A DNA stretch of 64,000 nt, taken from NCBI GenBank assembly GCA_963971425.1, contig OZ020523.1:20689105-20753104 (forward strand), given 5' to 3'. The position numbers and the translations under genes are program-made. The notes under the pieces are model-generated. The model ran no database searches. It was not told where the DNA came from and saw only the letters and a program-made list of their open reading frames with translations. This DNA comes from Bryoerythrophyllum caledonicum (Eukaryota > Streptophyta > Bryopsida > Pottiales > Pottiaceae). Positions 10,106 through 20,160 of the stretch are shown here, in pieces (position 1 is the stretch's first letter; every line of letters starts with the position of its first letter).

Positions 10106-12148
10106 TTGCGTTCGGCTCTTCCTCGTCAGAAGATTAAGGCCCTGCGGATGCGTATGTATTTGGGAACAACCGTTCAGTTCAGAAGGCATATTAAGCTTGA
10201 TGTTCATAGTCAATTCCATTTAGACAGCACTCGTAGAAATGTTATAACCCTAGAAGGAATTGACGTGTGCCCAGCTACATGGCAGCACATTATGGGCGTG
10301 AGCGAGACCTCTTTCTACGTTTATGCCAAAGATGCTAGTGCTGGTGTTGCAGCGCAGCCTCATGGCAATACCGGCAAGCGGAAGCCGAGAAGTCACACTA
10401 TAGTTGCAACCGCCGCTCTTAGGGTCATACTCAATAAGAACGTTGACTACATGCCCCATAAGTCGCTGGTGCTTGGCTCTGGTGAGACCACAGTTGCTAA
10501 GGTTCTCCCCGCTAATTTCAAGTGGAAGGATCAAATTCCGGCAATTGATGCACATTTATCAGACTGCGGCCTTCCAAACATTTCTCTTTCAGGTCTGAGT
10601 AAAGTAAGGAAGCTCCACTTCTCTGATTACAATGCAAAGCGGCCGGGAGATAACTTTGCTCGTTATTCCTTATGTGTTGAGATCCAGAACCATAGGAGGG
10701 TGCAGCACCCGGAGTCTCAAGGCGCACTTATGTGGCAAAGGCAGCTTAATGTCCATTTAGATTCTGCGTGGGCGCACCGTGAGTTGTATTACTCCAATCG
10801 GTACCGCTCTCAGCAGATGCCCGATGAATACGTTACAATCATGCACGACAAGATGGATCACTCCAAGACAGCGTCGCCTACCCTTTCGCACAAGACTAAG
10901 CATCTGGATGCTCTCTTCAAGTTGCCACTATCAGTTACTGGAATACTTGCACATGGACATGGAGATTTTCGTTATGCTCATTATGGCTTAGACATATATC
11001 CCCACGACGTGAATTATACTGTGGGCTCCTTTGCTAGATTGTTGCGTGACCTAGAACAAGCTCCGGTGTCATCCTCCCGGCAATTGTTTGTTAGCTCAGG
11101 GAGGCATCCCTTGTTCCGGGCCGTATTACAAGGTGCTGCAAATGTATGTCAGCCATTCCTCCCCCGTGTATCTCCAACCCCTAGGCCTGCAAAGCTGTTG
11201 CCTCCAATATTGCATGTGCAAATGGACAACGCAGTTAGTGACAACAAGAATAAATTTGTCTTTTGTTTCTGGTCTCTACTTGTTGCCAAGGGTATCTTTC
11301 GAGAGGTTTACGTTAACTTCATGCTTGTCGGTCACACCCACGACGACATTGATGCATTATTTGGACGATGGAGTATGGCTTTGAAGAAGGAGGATTTTCC
11401 TACCATTCCTCTTCTTATGAGATCATTCATGAAAAATGAGGCTATTCCAACAATTCCACACCTCATCGAAGAAGTTCCTAATTTCAAATCCTTCATTGAA
11501 GCAGGAATGTGCGAGGGGGATGAATCACTTCAGGGGCATACAAAGGCTCACCAATTCAAATTCTTTATGACCTCTGATGGTTGCCCGATGATGAAATACA
11601 AGATACTCTGTCATCATGATGATTGGATCCCAAGAGAAGGTGGCGGTATTAAGTTGTGGAAAGAGGACGCGAATGGGCGGTCATTGTGGCCTCGTGGAGA
11701 GCCACCTACACTTCAGCCCCGAGAGATGCGCAATCTCCCTGAAGTGATTAGAGGACTCTCGGGTTTCATTTCTTATTGGGAGAAACAATCAAGGGAAGAT
11801 CGAACGGGAGAATATGGTAGGCAACATGAGCCTCTGTGTCAGTACTGGCGTGGGATGAGGGACGCTCTCAATCTCTCGATGGACTTGCAGACATCACTGC
11901 AAGATGGATTTTGGCCTTCATCTCGGATTGATCGGGCAGTAGAGGACCAATTCACAGATGGTGGCGACGTCCGCGAGGACTTTGATGAAGATGACTTTTT
12001 TGTTGGACAGGCTCGCGATCGTCCAGCGCCTTCTTTTCGAGTGGCTAGGGACGTTTACGAGGGATACTTTGTGGCATTAAGGCCATGCGATGGTGACGAG
12101 CGCCCTGTTTGGATTGCTCAAGAGTTAACAAACCCGAATTGTGATTGA
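10106..12148 (+). CDS. DUF7869-domain protein, copy 2
   Basis: The 680-residue open frame carries the whole DUF7869 region. It has the same acidic and His motifs as copy 1 (M-D-H-S-K; V-Q-M-D-N; G-H-T-H-D-D-I-D). The first 115 residues, absent from the visible part of copy 1, include L-R-M-R-M-Y-L-G and a Y-V-Y-A-K-D-A segment. The natural start is probably at 9570 in another frame, so Met 10106 is only the first Met after the break. As in copy 1, reading on after TGA gives a 70-codon extension with one more stop. With at least one frameshift and three in-frame stops it is unlikely to make full-length protein. A transposase role for the intact ancestor is inference. Confidence 0.7.
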   Translation: MRSALPRQKIKALRMRMYLGTTVQFRRHIKLDVHSQFHLDSTRRNVITLEGIDVCPATWQHIMGVSETSFYVYAKDASAGVAAQPHGNTGKRKPRSHTIVATAALRVILNKNVDYMPHKSLVLGSGETTVAKVLPANFKWKDQIPAIDAHLSDCGLPNISLSGLSKVRKLHFSDYNAKRPGDNFARYSLCVEIQNHRRVQHPESQGALMWQRQLNVHLDSAWAHRELYYSNRYRSQQMPDEYVTIMHDKMDHSKTASPTLSHKTKHLDALFKLPLSVTGILAHGHGDFRYAHYGLDIYPHDVNYTVGSFARLLRDLEQAPVSSSRQLFVSSGRHPLFRAVLQGAANVCQPFLPRVSPTPRPAKLLPPILHVQMDNAVSDNKNKFVFCFWSLLVAKGIFREVYVNFMLVGHTHDDIDALFGRWSMALKKEDFPTIPLLMRSFMKNEAIPTIPHLIEEVPNFKSFIEAGMCEGDESLQGHTKAHQFKFFMTSDGCPMMKYKILCHHDDWIPREGGGIKLWKEDANGRSLWPRGEPPTLQPREMRNLPEVIRGLSGFISYWEKQSREDRTGEYGRQHEPLCQYWRGMRDALNLSMDLQTSLQDGFWPSSRIDRAVEDQFTDGGDVREDFDEDDFFVGQARDRPAPSFRVARDVYEGYFVALRPCDGDERPVWIAQELTNPNCD

Positions 12149-12369
12149 GAGAGGCCAAATTGCATCAAAATTTAATACTATCGTCCCACTTCACGGGATG
12201 TGATTGTCCAAAGGTGCTATGTGGGTTGGGACTCTGTGAGCGGTCTTCAGTGGAAGATCGATGATGGGCAACTTCCACAATGGGAGAGCACCGAATCTCT
12301 TTTGATAGCGTGGAAGCCTAGGATTCGAAGGGCATCCCTGCATTCGACTGTGAAGATACCTCGCAGTTA
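12149..12369 (+). pseudogene. Read-through C-terminal extension, copy 2
   Basis: It matches 1712-1932 and has the same TGA and TAA stops. Sharing the stops means the element decayed before the two copies separated. Confidence 0.5.
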
Positions 12370-12941
12370 GGTTCAAATCATACTAGATAGTTTTCTTCGG
12401 GATGCGGAGCTCGATTCTGCTCAAGGGTGAAGCTATCCTAGGATAATGCTTCATTTTGACAATGCAGATGTATGTGGAGGACATGATCGTTGTTGCTTCC
12501 TTTTCAGCTCAAACCGAGGTGAAGCAATCTACCCCCTTTGGCTTAGAACTTTTTTGCTTTTGCATTTTTTTGTTGTAGTCCATTATTTTGTTATTCATGG
12601 TTAGAGTAGTGGCTTTTATGTTTTTAAAAGCTTTACCGAATTGTAATGTCAACTTCAAGATGATTGTTTGCATGTTTTCAGTTCATGTCGAGCTGTTTTT
12701 GTGCCTTTGTTTGCTGTAAAGAAGGATGTATTCCACAGCGTTATCAATCTCTTGTTCAAATTGTTTGTTCCTATTTCCGAGTATGATCTACTTTTCCTAC
12801 GAGTTTCTGGATATTTAAAGTGACTTTGTGGATTGCAGTTGTCGATGAATGCATGTCGTTTGTCTGCATTGTTTGTACCTTGAAGCTTGACCAAAACATT
12901 CTGCTCATCTCCGAGTGAATACGGGCTACTCATCTCCCGAG

Positions 12942-13500
12942 CGCATTCAGCTCGACTCGAGCTGAATGGGATCGATGAGTATTCTGACTTCAATCAGCTC
13001 GACTCGAGCTAAATGGGATCGATGAGTATTCTGACTTCAATGAGCTCGACTCGAGCTGAATGGGATCGATGAGTATTCTGACTTTAATCAGCTCGACTTG
13101 AGCTGAATGGGATTGATGAGTATTCTGACTTTAATCAGCTCGACTTGAGCTGAATGGGATTGATGAGTATTCTTACTTCAATCAGATCGACTCGAGCTGA
13201 TTGCAATCACGTGAATAGCAATTCATTTTCAGATGGATTACCACTATATGCTTGTCGTAACTTCTTTGATGAAGTTCAGGTCAACTCGAGCTGATTGCAA
13301 TCACGTGAATAGCAATTCATTTTCAGATGGATTACCACTGAATGCTTGTCGTTACTTCTTTGACGAAGTTCAGCTCGACTCAAGTTGAATCTACACAGAG
13401 CAAATCCGTACTGAAGCTGAACGCGCACATTGCATTTTCTGTTCTCATTCAGGGCGAATCGGCGTGAAATCTTTGATATTTAGCTCGACTCAATCTGAAT
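12942..13500. repeat. Palindrome array downstream of the DUF7869 gene, copy 2
   Basis: About nine dyads are present. The first six lie at 46-47 bp steps with the spacer GGGATYGATGAGTATTCTGA. The later ones are spread near 13,277, 13,367 and 13,480 and are less symmetric. A duplicated block, GTGAATAGCAATTCATTTTC and following, appears at 13,212 and 13,304. Confidence 0.85.
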
Positions 13501-13584
13501 GCGCCCAGGAATTGCTTTGTCTAGATTCTGGTTGAGAGCTGCTATTTTTTTGTTTCATTGATTGGAAATTTTGATTTTATTTTA

Positions 13585-13589
13585 ACTTT
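13585..13589. repeat. Target duplication ACTTT, left side of unit EC
   Basis: ACTTT directly precedes TGTCGTAG. The same five bases follow ...TACGACA at 22,552-22,556. Confidence 0.75.
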
Positions 13590-13810
13590 TGTCGTAGTAC
13601 GTGTTGGCAATTATTCACATCTTAACACAAAAGATACCCTAAGGTAATCGTTCCCACAGAGAATCATTGAGAACTGCAAAACTAATCATATGTCTTTATC
13701 TATACAACACTGCACATATGTCACAATAGGTACATAAAGGATAAGGAAGAAAGGTTAGAGTACAAAGATTAGCCTAACCGAATCATCCAACCGTATTTAC
13801 ACTAAGGACC

Positions 13811-14262
13811 TCTAGGATGGCTCCTACTCTGTCCGGGGCGGAGGGAGGAACCGGGATGGCTCTTTGTCCGTCCGGGGAGGAAGGGAGGAATCGGGAAGGC
13901 TCCTACTCCATCCGGGGCTGAGGGAGGAACCGGGATAGCTCCTTGTCCGTCCAGGGAGGAAAGGAGGAACCGGGGCGGCTCCTACTCCATCCGGGGCGGA
14001 GGGAGGAACCGGGGTGGCTCCTACTCTGTCCGGGGCGGAAGGGAGGAACTGGGGTGGCTCCTACTCCGTCCGGGGCGGAAGGGAGGAACCGGGATGGCTC
14101 CTACTCCATCCGGGGCAGAGGGAGGAACCGGGATGGCTCCTTGTCCATCCGGGGAGGAAGGGAGGAACCGGGATGGCTCCTACTCCGTCCGGGGAGGAAG
14201 GGAGGAGCCGGGGTGGCTCCTACTCCGTCCGGGGCGGAAGGGAGGATCCGGGGGTTGGGAGG
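13811..14262. repeat. About 40-bp minisatellite in unit EC
   Basis: Roughly eleven units of the form GGATGGCTCCTACTCCGTCC plus GGGGCGGAAGGGAGGAACC are repeated with small changes. Frames crossing it (for example 13,943-14,488) are repetitive GREEPGWLL-like strings and are not taken as genes. Confidence 0.9.
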
Positions 14263-15566
14263 GGATTCACTTTACACCTATGTACATTATAGACATCCGG
14301 GATGCGATAGTATTCCGGAGAGGGTTGATAACCATGGCGTGTATCCGTGGACTCAAAGAGATTTTAGTGGGTTGCATGGTGACATCCGTTCTTCATTACA
14401 GTTCCTCTTGCTACTAACTACTCGCTTGGATGTTTGGTGGTGTTCTCTGCGATTCCCCCTTATGAGGGATAAGGGCTTAGGCCCTTAAGACTAGCGCAGT
14501 TCTCGGGGATAGTAAGTGGCCTTCCTACCTACCCTCCAATCTGGCAAGTCCTACCTTTATCTTGGGATGACTAAAAGAGTATTATCTAACCGATCCACAT
14601 AGACATTCGCACAAGGGACCACCGACTCTACCCCTTTCCTTAAGAGAACGACATCCTTCTCCCCGCACCCAATAGACATTCGTACAAAGGGCTTAGTTAG
14701 ATATTCTCCCTCCTCTCAAGGTAATCTGAGCTATTAGAGTAGTTCCTAGTTTTAACCACATAGACATTCGCACAAGGGATCTAACCAAGTCCTACTCCGT
14801 CCTCAACACATAGACTTGCGTTCAATCCTCTCAGTAGACATTTGCACAAAGGAAAGAACTGAAGTAGACTTAATGCTTAAGGTAATGTCTTACTCCTATG
14901 ATTCAATCATCCGACCAAAGGTTAGTGCATCCAAAATCTGAACTACACCTTCACAACCGGCTACATTCGCCACCGGCAGGTCACACAAGACATAACAAGA
15001 CTCCTTCCTCACCGATCACTCCTTCTCCTCCTCCGTTAAACATTAGTTATCTCACTTGTTATTCCCATTCTATCTTAATTAGTTCTACGTGATGGCACAA
15101 GGAAACAACAACCAACATTCAATTTCAGATTCACGCCCCTCTAACCCTCCCGTTGTCTCACCTATTATTCCCACCCTATCTAACTAATCTAAATGATGGA
15201 GCAAGGAAACAACAACAACAAGGTTAGAAAGAACTAAGGAGCGGACTACTTGAAATGGTACTCACAGTCATGTATAGGTTCAGAATTAAACTGAAAGCAA
15301 ATAAACACATCAAGCAGTGAAGGAGGTGCCAAGAGGCTCCTCCCTTATACTGCTGCAAACACACACTAAACATCCAAGCAAAAAATGCTTCCTAACTAAA
15401 CATGGCGGCAATAACTACTCTTGACGGCGCTGACACCGTCCTACCAACTCCACGCCAAGTCAAAAGGCATCTACACACATCCCAAGGCAAAACCAAGTCA
15501 AAATCAAAGTCCACCCCGGGGCCTAGTCCGGGAATGAACAATAAACACCGAAGCAAGCCTCCAAGC
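14263..15566. other. 3' non-coding part of unit EC
   Basis: There is no gene-like frame. Between 14,600 and 14,860 a phrase close to ACATAGACATTCGCACAAGG recurs about five times at irregular spacing. An A-rich stretch with two related AAGGAAACAACAACMA blocks lies near 15,100-15,215. Confidence 0.5.
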
Positions 15567-16526
15567 CTACTTCCAAGCCAACGCCTCAAGTCTTCTCCTC
15601 TCTTCCTTCCTCTTCCGCTTCCGATCGCTCTTGCTCGAAGAAGGATGAGCTGCCGTCGTTGCAAGCGTCACAAGAGTGGATGCCAAATCAGCAGTCACCG
15701 AGGAAGCCACCCCGGGCGTGGATGTTGATGGTAAGGCTTCCTTCGAAGTCAAGGAGGCATCCAGGCCACTCGGAGTGAGTAACATTGAGGTAGCGTCCGG
15801 GAGAAGCACGGGGCGGGTCGGAGTCGCCGGTACCTGCCTCGGGGTTCCAGTGACAACCTCCGGTCCGGATGAGTGCCCGGACTTGTCCTCAGTGGTCACT
15901 GGGACACGCAAATAAGCAGAACTCTCACTAGTGGTCTTCCCAATCTGAGACACACTTTGCAAAGACACCACAACCGGGATGGCATGAGAAATGTCACTAC
16001 GAGGAGGTGGGAGGGGGATGGTCTTCGGTGACGGCTCCCTCGTGACGTCCATGCTCTCCTTCCCACCGCTCTGCACCTGCCTAGTAAAAACAGAAGGAGA
16101 AAGAGGAGCGGAGGCTCCCAAAGGTGGAGCTCGGGGTGGAAGGTCCGGGCTGTCAAGAATCACCACCTCCTTGGGCACTTTTTGGACTCCTTCACCTTGT
16201 TCTCCCGAATCCGTCTCTGACCCCGAATCTGAATCCTTACCCGAAGTGTCAGAATCCTCTACAACACTGGGTAGAATGTGGGTGAGGCTTTCTACCAACA
16301 CATTCATGTTGGCATAGGCCTTCTCCAACTTGACGGTCTGTTCCACCATGAAGGCAATCACCCTCTTGCTGGAAATATGGCCATCCCTCTCCAACCTAGC
16401 ATCAGACATCTTGGCCTTTGCTACTACACCCGCTGGAACAAGCAAGGCCTCTTCCACCTGCTTCAAGGCCGCCGCCGAGGTATTGGCCTGTTGCAATTTG
16501 TAGAGTAAGTATTCCTCCGGATAACA
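15567..16526 (-). pseudogene. Unit EC element protein, C-terminal half
   Basis: This is the continuation of the frame at 20,161-21,324. Reading across the D insertion gives ...AGCY then PEEYLLYKLQQAN. The coiled-coil stretch (A-x-x-S-A-A-A-L-K-Q-V-E-E-A-L) lines up with A-x-x-S-A-R-A-L-A-Q-V-R-E-A-L of unit A. A Ser/Pro-rich tail follows, ending KRKRKEERRRLEALAWK, a possible nuclear localisation signal. The Met before it (near 16,577) lies inside D and is not the native start. Confidence 0.65.
16522..16526. repeat. Target duplication TAACA, left side of unit D
   Basis: ATAACA occurs at 16,521-16,526 and 20,161-20,166, flanking D. The shared six bases encode the C-Y codons of the EC protein, so the insertion point can be read at codon level. 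Confidence 0.8.
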
Positions 16527-17590
16527 CTTATTTTGAACTAAGTGTGACCAAAGTAACCGCTCCAAGTTCGTTCCCACAGAGATCTATCAATTCCGGTTTA
16601 AACCTTCGTTTTACTGCTTCCCGTCTAACTCCACCGGATCTTTCCCCAGATTTATAATAATAACGGATCCGCAACTCTGTGTTCCGGATGCCGGTTTTGG
16701 GAAGAAACGGTAGATCCGTCTACTCCCTAGGATACTCCGGACGGTTTAAACAAGTGGCCGGAAGTCCACTGACCCTATGACTTTAAGTGGCTGGGTTTCC
16801 CACTATCCGGTGGCTTAGTGGCCAGATCACCACTTTATCCTAATCCGCTAACCGGTGAGTTGTAGGCTGCAGCTTAGACCCTCCCTCTCACAACACCCGG
16901 ATCATCATCCGGACGCGGTCACACAGTGAAAGGTTCTTTACTACAAGGACATCCCGGAAGGCTCTGATGCAGCCAAGCCGGAATAGTAGTAGTGAACATG
17001 GGCCGGATTCCTTTGAGATTTCAATGGACAGGCTTTTTCTTCAGTTGTTAGGGAGAACACCGGATGCAACCGGGGTCCGGTTTCAAGCAGAACTGCTCTT
17101 CACCCTTGAGACAACCAGCTCTAGGCTACAGTCGCTCCTTCCCTCCTGGCTTCCTCCGGATTCTGAAGAGTATTAGGCCTCCCCCTAAGCTCCTCTCCAG
17201 CACCTCCGGGCGCTCTCCTGCACACAATCTCCCCAGATCTCCCAACACCCAACTTCTAACTACTGCCATTTCCAGGCACTCTGGTCTGCATCTGCATTAC
17301 ACAAGACGGATCCTGCTCCTCTCAGGCAAGGTCCCGCTTCCCCTTCAAGCATTCAAAACACTTCAAACACACAATATGGAGAATGAAAAAGAGTTACTAA
17401 GGGGCAGAGGTTCCTTGCCAAGTAAAAAACAAAGACAAGAGCCCTTGCGGCTCTCCAAAAGCTAAATACTAGCTAAGATCACTAATCTAAGACTAGTCTG
17501 CCTGCCACCTAAAAGGTGATCCGGGATTTTCGGATCTCAGATCCAAAAATCCCGGGATTCAAATTTCTGGATACACATCTGTCTTCCGGA

Positions 17591-17632
17591 GTAGTAGCCG
17601 GGTGCAACAAGGAGCCCCATCGTTAGTCGCTA
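17591..17632 (-). other. Conserved post-ORF motif (unit D)
   Basis: On the minus strand GCGACTAACGATGGGGC, a spacer, then GCACCCGGCTACTA starts about 30 bp after the stop at 17,664. It closely resembles 5,287-5,329. Confidence 0.65.
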
Positions 17633-17663
17633 CTTTGAACCCTAAACACAGACAATTACTACT

Positions 17664-19667
17664 CTACGGGGTTCCCTGGCTCTTCCTTCTAAGACTCCTA
17701 CGCGGAGTCGCCTTATCCGGAGTGCCTTCCGGAGTCCGGTCCGGAGTCACCTCTGCTTCAGTCTGGACCGGAGTCGTTGCCATCTCCGGAATCTTCCTCT
17801 GAGCCGTGGACGGAGCTGGTACCACCGGTGTTGCGGGGGATTGAGCAGCCGGAGCAGCCAAGTCCCGGAGGTTGTCATGTAGATCATCCTCCACTGTCTC
17901 CAACCGAGGCCCTGCTGAAGATGCAACTGCCGCAGCTGGTGGTGGTGGGACCGGAGCAGTTGACAACCAGAAGGGGATAGGTTTGACAGGTACAAAACCT
18001 GCAGGTATGAAATGGGACCATTTTGGTGGCGTTCCCGAAGTGGGTAGCTGCGTCCCGATCCGGGTGGCTGGTGATGCCTCCTTCTCCGGTGTCCCCTCCA
18101 GATCGATGAAGACTCTGGCCGGGGGTGAGCGTTCAGATCCAGTTGGTGTTCCAGATGGCTCCGCGTCCTCCGTCTCCACTCGAGTCTCCTCCGGAGCCTG
18201 CGTTCCTCTTGCCTTGGGCCTATCCGGAGGCATATTGCTGGCAATCAATCGCATCCCCTGCCATGCCTTGTCCATCTCCCGAGCGTGGTCAACGAGAAAC
18301 CGGATGATGGAGCCCCGGGTTCGCTTATCCTCCCCTTCCAAGCTCCGGGTATAGAGAAGGGCTCGATTCGCGGTATCCACCGGAAAGTTGAGGGCATCCC
18401 GTACTTGATTGAGGGCGATGTCGGAGGCGTAAGCATTGTCCTTGGCATCCCTGGTCGCCAAGTGAGCGTCCTCCAGCTCCTTCTCTAGCTTCTCTACCCG
18501 GACCCAGAGTCGGGTGTGAGCCCTATCGAGCGTGGAATGTTGTTCTTCTAGCACCTGGTGCTTGACTTCCAGCGCCCTGTACTCCCGGTACTTCTCCTCT
18601 CCGGCCTGCAACTCCTTCAAGCGCGGTGCAAGGGCAGGGAAGTCCTCCACCTTCACGATCTCCATCAAATCCATGATGGTCGCGAGTCGCAGCCGGAGCT
18701 CCTCCTCCATCACCATCGCTCGCCATGACACCTGTTGGCAGAGCTCCTTGATGTCTTCAGAAGCCCGTCCGGTCATGATGATGGGCGGGCCGGTCCCAAT
18801 GTCGGTACCTTCCGGCTCAAGCCCCTTGGCTACCGGCGCTGGTTCGATGACTTTAACAGGCCGAGCCAGAGTTTGGGTCGCCCGTTCTTTCGGAGGGGGG
18901 CTCGGGGGTGCTGCTTGTGGCTCAATCTCCGGAGTTGGAGTCCTCTTCCGTTTGCGTTTGTTAGCCGGAGGAGGGGAAGGGAAATCCGTGTCTTCGGAGT
19001 CTTCTTTGTTTTCCGGGTCCGAAGAATCTATTTCCAATCCACCATATGACTGAATCTTCAGCAGCTTCTTGAACTCATCCTGCTCCGGTGGGCTCAGAAT
19101 CTCCTGGCTGTGATAAAAGTGCGCCAGGTACGTGGAGATGGGGGTCTTCCGGCTCCTCTCCAGATTCTTGACCATCCGGTCCACCTGGTCTTCCATCAAT
19201 GCCGCCCAATCTACTTGGTGCTTACTCCGCATTGCCTCCAGGAACAAGCTAGCTAACTTCCCCACTATCCTCTTGGGTTTTTCCGGGTGGAAGATGGGGT
19301 TCAGGAAGGCTACCACCATCTGGGCTTCCGGACTCTTAAAGTCTTCAAGCGCGTACCCGTCCTTAGGGTTTGGTTCCCGGAGAACTTCCTCCTTTAGAAA
19401 TCCGTCGTTCTTCTCCGCTACCTTCACCTGACCGGCCCGGAATCCGTAAGTCCTCCTCCATTCTTCGGCCTTCCACTTGTTGGATAGCGCTCTTAGGGTT
19501 CCGGCGTACTGATTGGGTTGTTTCTTCAGTAGTTCCGTCACCATCTCCTCACTCTGGAAACCCCACGGTACTCCCAGCAATCCATTGCAACCCATGATTT
19601 GTAAATAGCTCTCTAAAATCCTAAGGTCCTCTGGGTCCAGAGGTAACTCCGGCGCTACCTTCATCAA
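17664..19667 (-). CDS. Unit D element protein
   Basis: At 667 residues this is the longest intact member. The N-terminal domain (about 10-215) has I-M-G-C-N-G-L-L-G-V-P-W, W-R-R-T-Y-G-F, P-K-D-G-Y-A-L and F-L-N-P-I-F-H-P-E-K-P-K-R-I. A charged linker with KRKRKR (about 235) and a Pro-rich stretch follow, then a coiled coil (about 325-440) and N-F-P-V-D-T-A-N-R-A-L-L. The Pro/Thr-rich tail ends RRSLRRKSQGTP. Upstream, MSGKKGKA at 19,724 is in the same frame but stopped by TAG at 19,698-19,700, as if an older start had been lost. I do not recognise a Pfam name. Coiled coil plus basic patches would suit a nucleic-acid-binding structural protein. Confidence 0.65.
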   Translation of the reverse strand: MMKVAPELPLDPEDLRILESYLQIMGCNGLLGVPWGFQSEEMVTELLKKQPNQYAGTLRALSNKWKAEEWRRTYGFRAGQVKVAEKNDGFLKEEVLREPNPKDGYALEDFKSPEAQMVVAFLNPIFHPEKPKRIVGKLASLFLEAMRSKHQVDWAALMEDQVDRMVKNLERSRKTPISTYLAHFYHSQEILSPPEQDEFKKLLKIQSYGGLEIDSSDPENKEDSEDTDFPSPPPANKRKRKRTPTPEIEPQAAPPSPPPKERATQTLARPVKVIEPAPVAKGLEPEGTDIGTGPPIIMTGRASEDIKELCQQVSWRAMVMEEELRLRLATIMDLMEIVKVEDFPALAPRLKELQAGEEKYREYRALEVKHQVLEEQHSTLDRAHTRLWVRVEKLEKELEDAHLATRDAKDNAYASDIALNQVRDALNFPVDTANRALLYTRSLEGEDKRTRGSIIRFLVDHAREMDKAWQGMRLIASNMPPDRPKARGTQAPEETRVETEDAEPSGTPTGSERSPPARVFIDLEGTPEKEASPATRIGTQLPTSGTPPKWSHFIPAGFVPVKPIPFWLSTAPVPPPPAAAVASSAGPRLETVEDDLHDNLRDLAAPAAQSPATPVVPAPSTAQRKIPEMATTPVQTEAEVTPDRTPEGTPDKATPRRSLRRKSQGTP

Positions 19668-20160
19668 GGTTACGGGTCCCTTTGCCGGAGCCCTCGCCTA
19701 CGCCTTGCCCTTCTTCCCTGACATTCTGCTCCACCGGCCGGTTTTCTTCTTTTTAGCAATCGCTCCGGGAGCCCTGCACGCACTGACCTCACACAATCCC
19801 TCGTTTCTAAACAACACGCAAACCTACAGCATGCACTATGCGCGAAGAAGCGGGCACGGGAGGGAGAGAGAGAAAAGAAAGCACGAGAATGGAAGGCTGA
19901 AACTGAAAAATGGCAGTCCGCCATGGCCATCGTAACCATTTTGCTCCGCCGCCATTTCCCCGTACGGACCATCATTAACCGCTACCGGTTCATGATTAAC
20001 CGCCACCGGTACCGGGTATCGGGGCCCGGATATCCGCTTCCCGGATTTGCACTCAAAAGGTACAGAATACTACCTAAGGACAATGGAGCACTTCTAATTT
20101 CTAAAACTTAACAACCTACATTAAATCCGGCCACTAGACTCTAATTTTTTTCAATTTTTC

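Noticed and set aside
9045..13500. CRISPR-like array
   Set aside because: Regular palindromic repeats, but the spacers are also repeated and this is a plant nuclear context with no cas genes.
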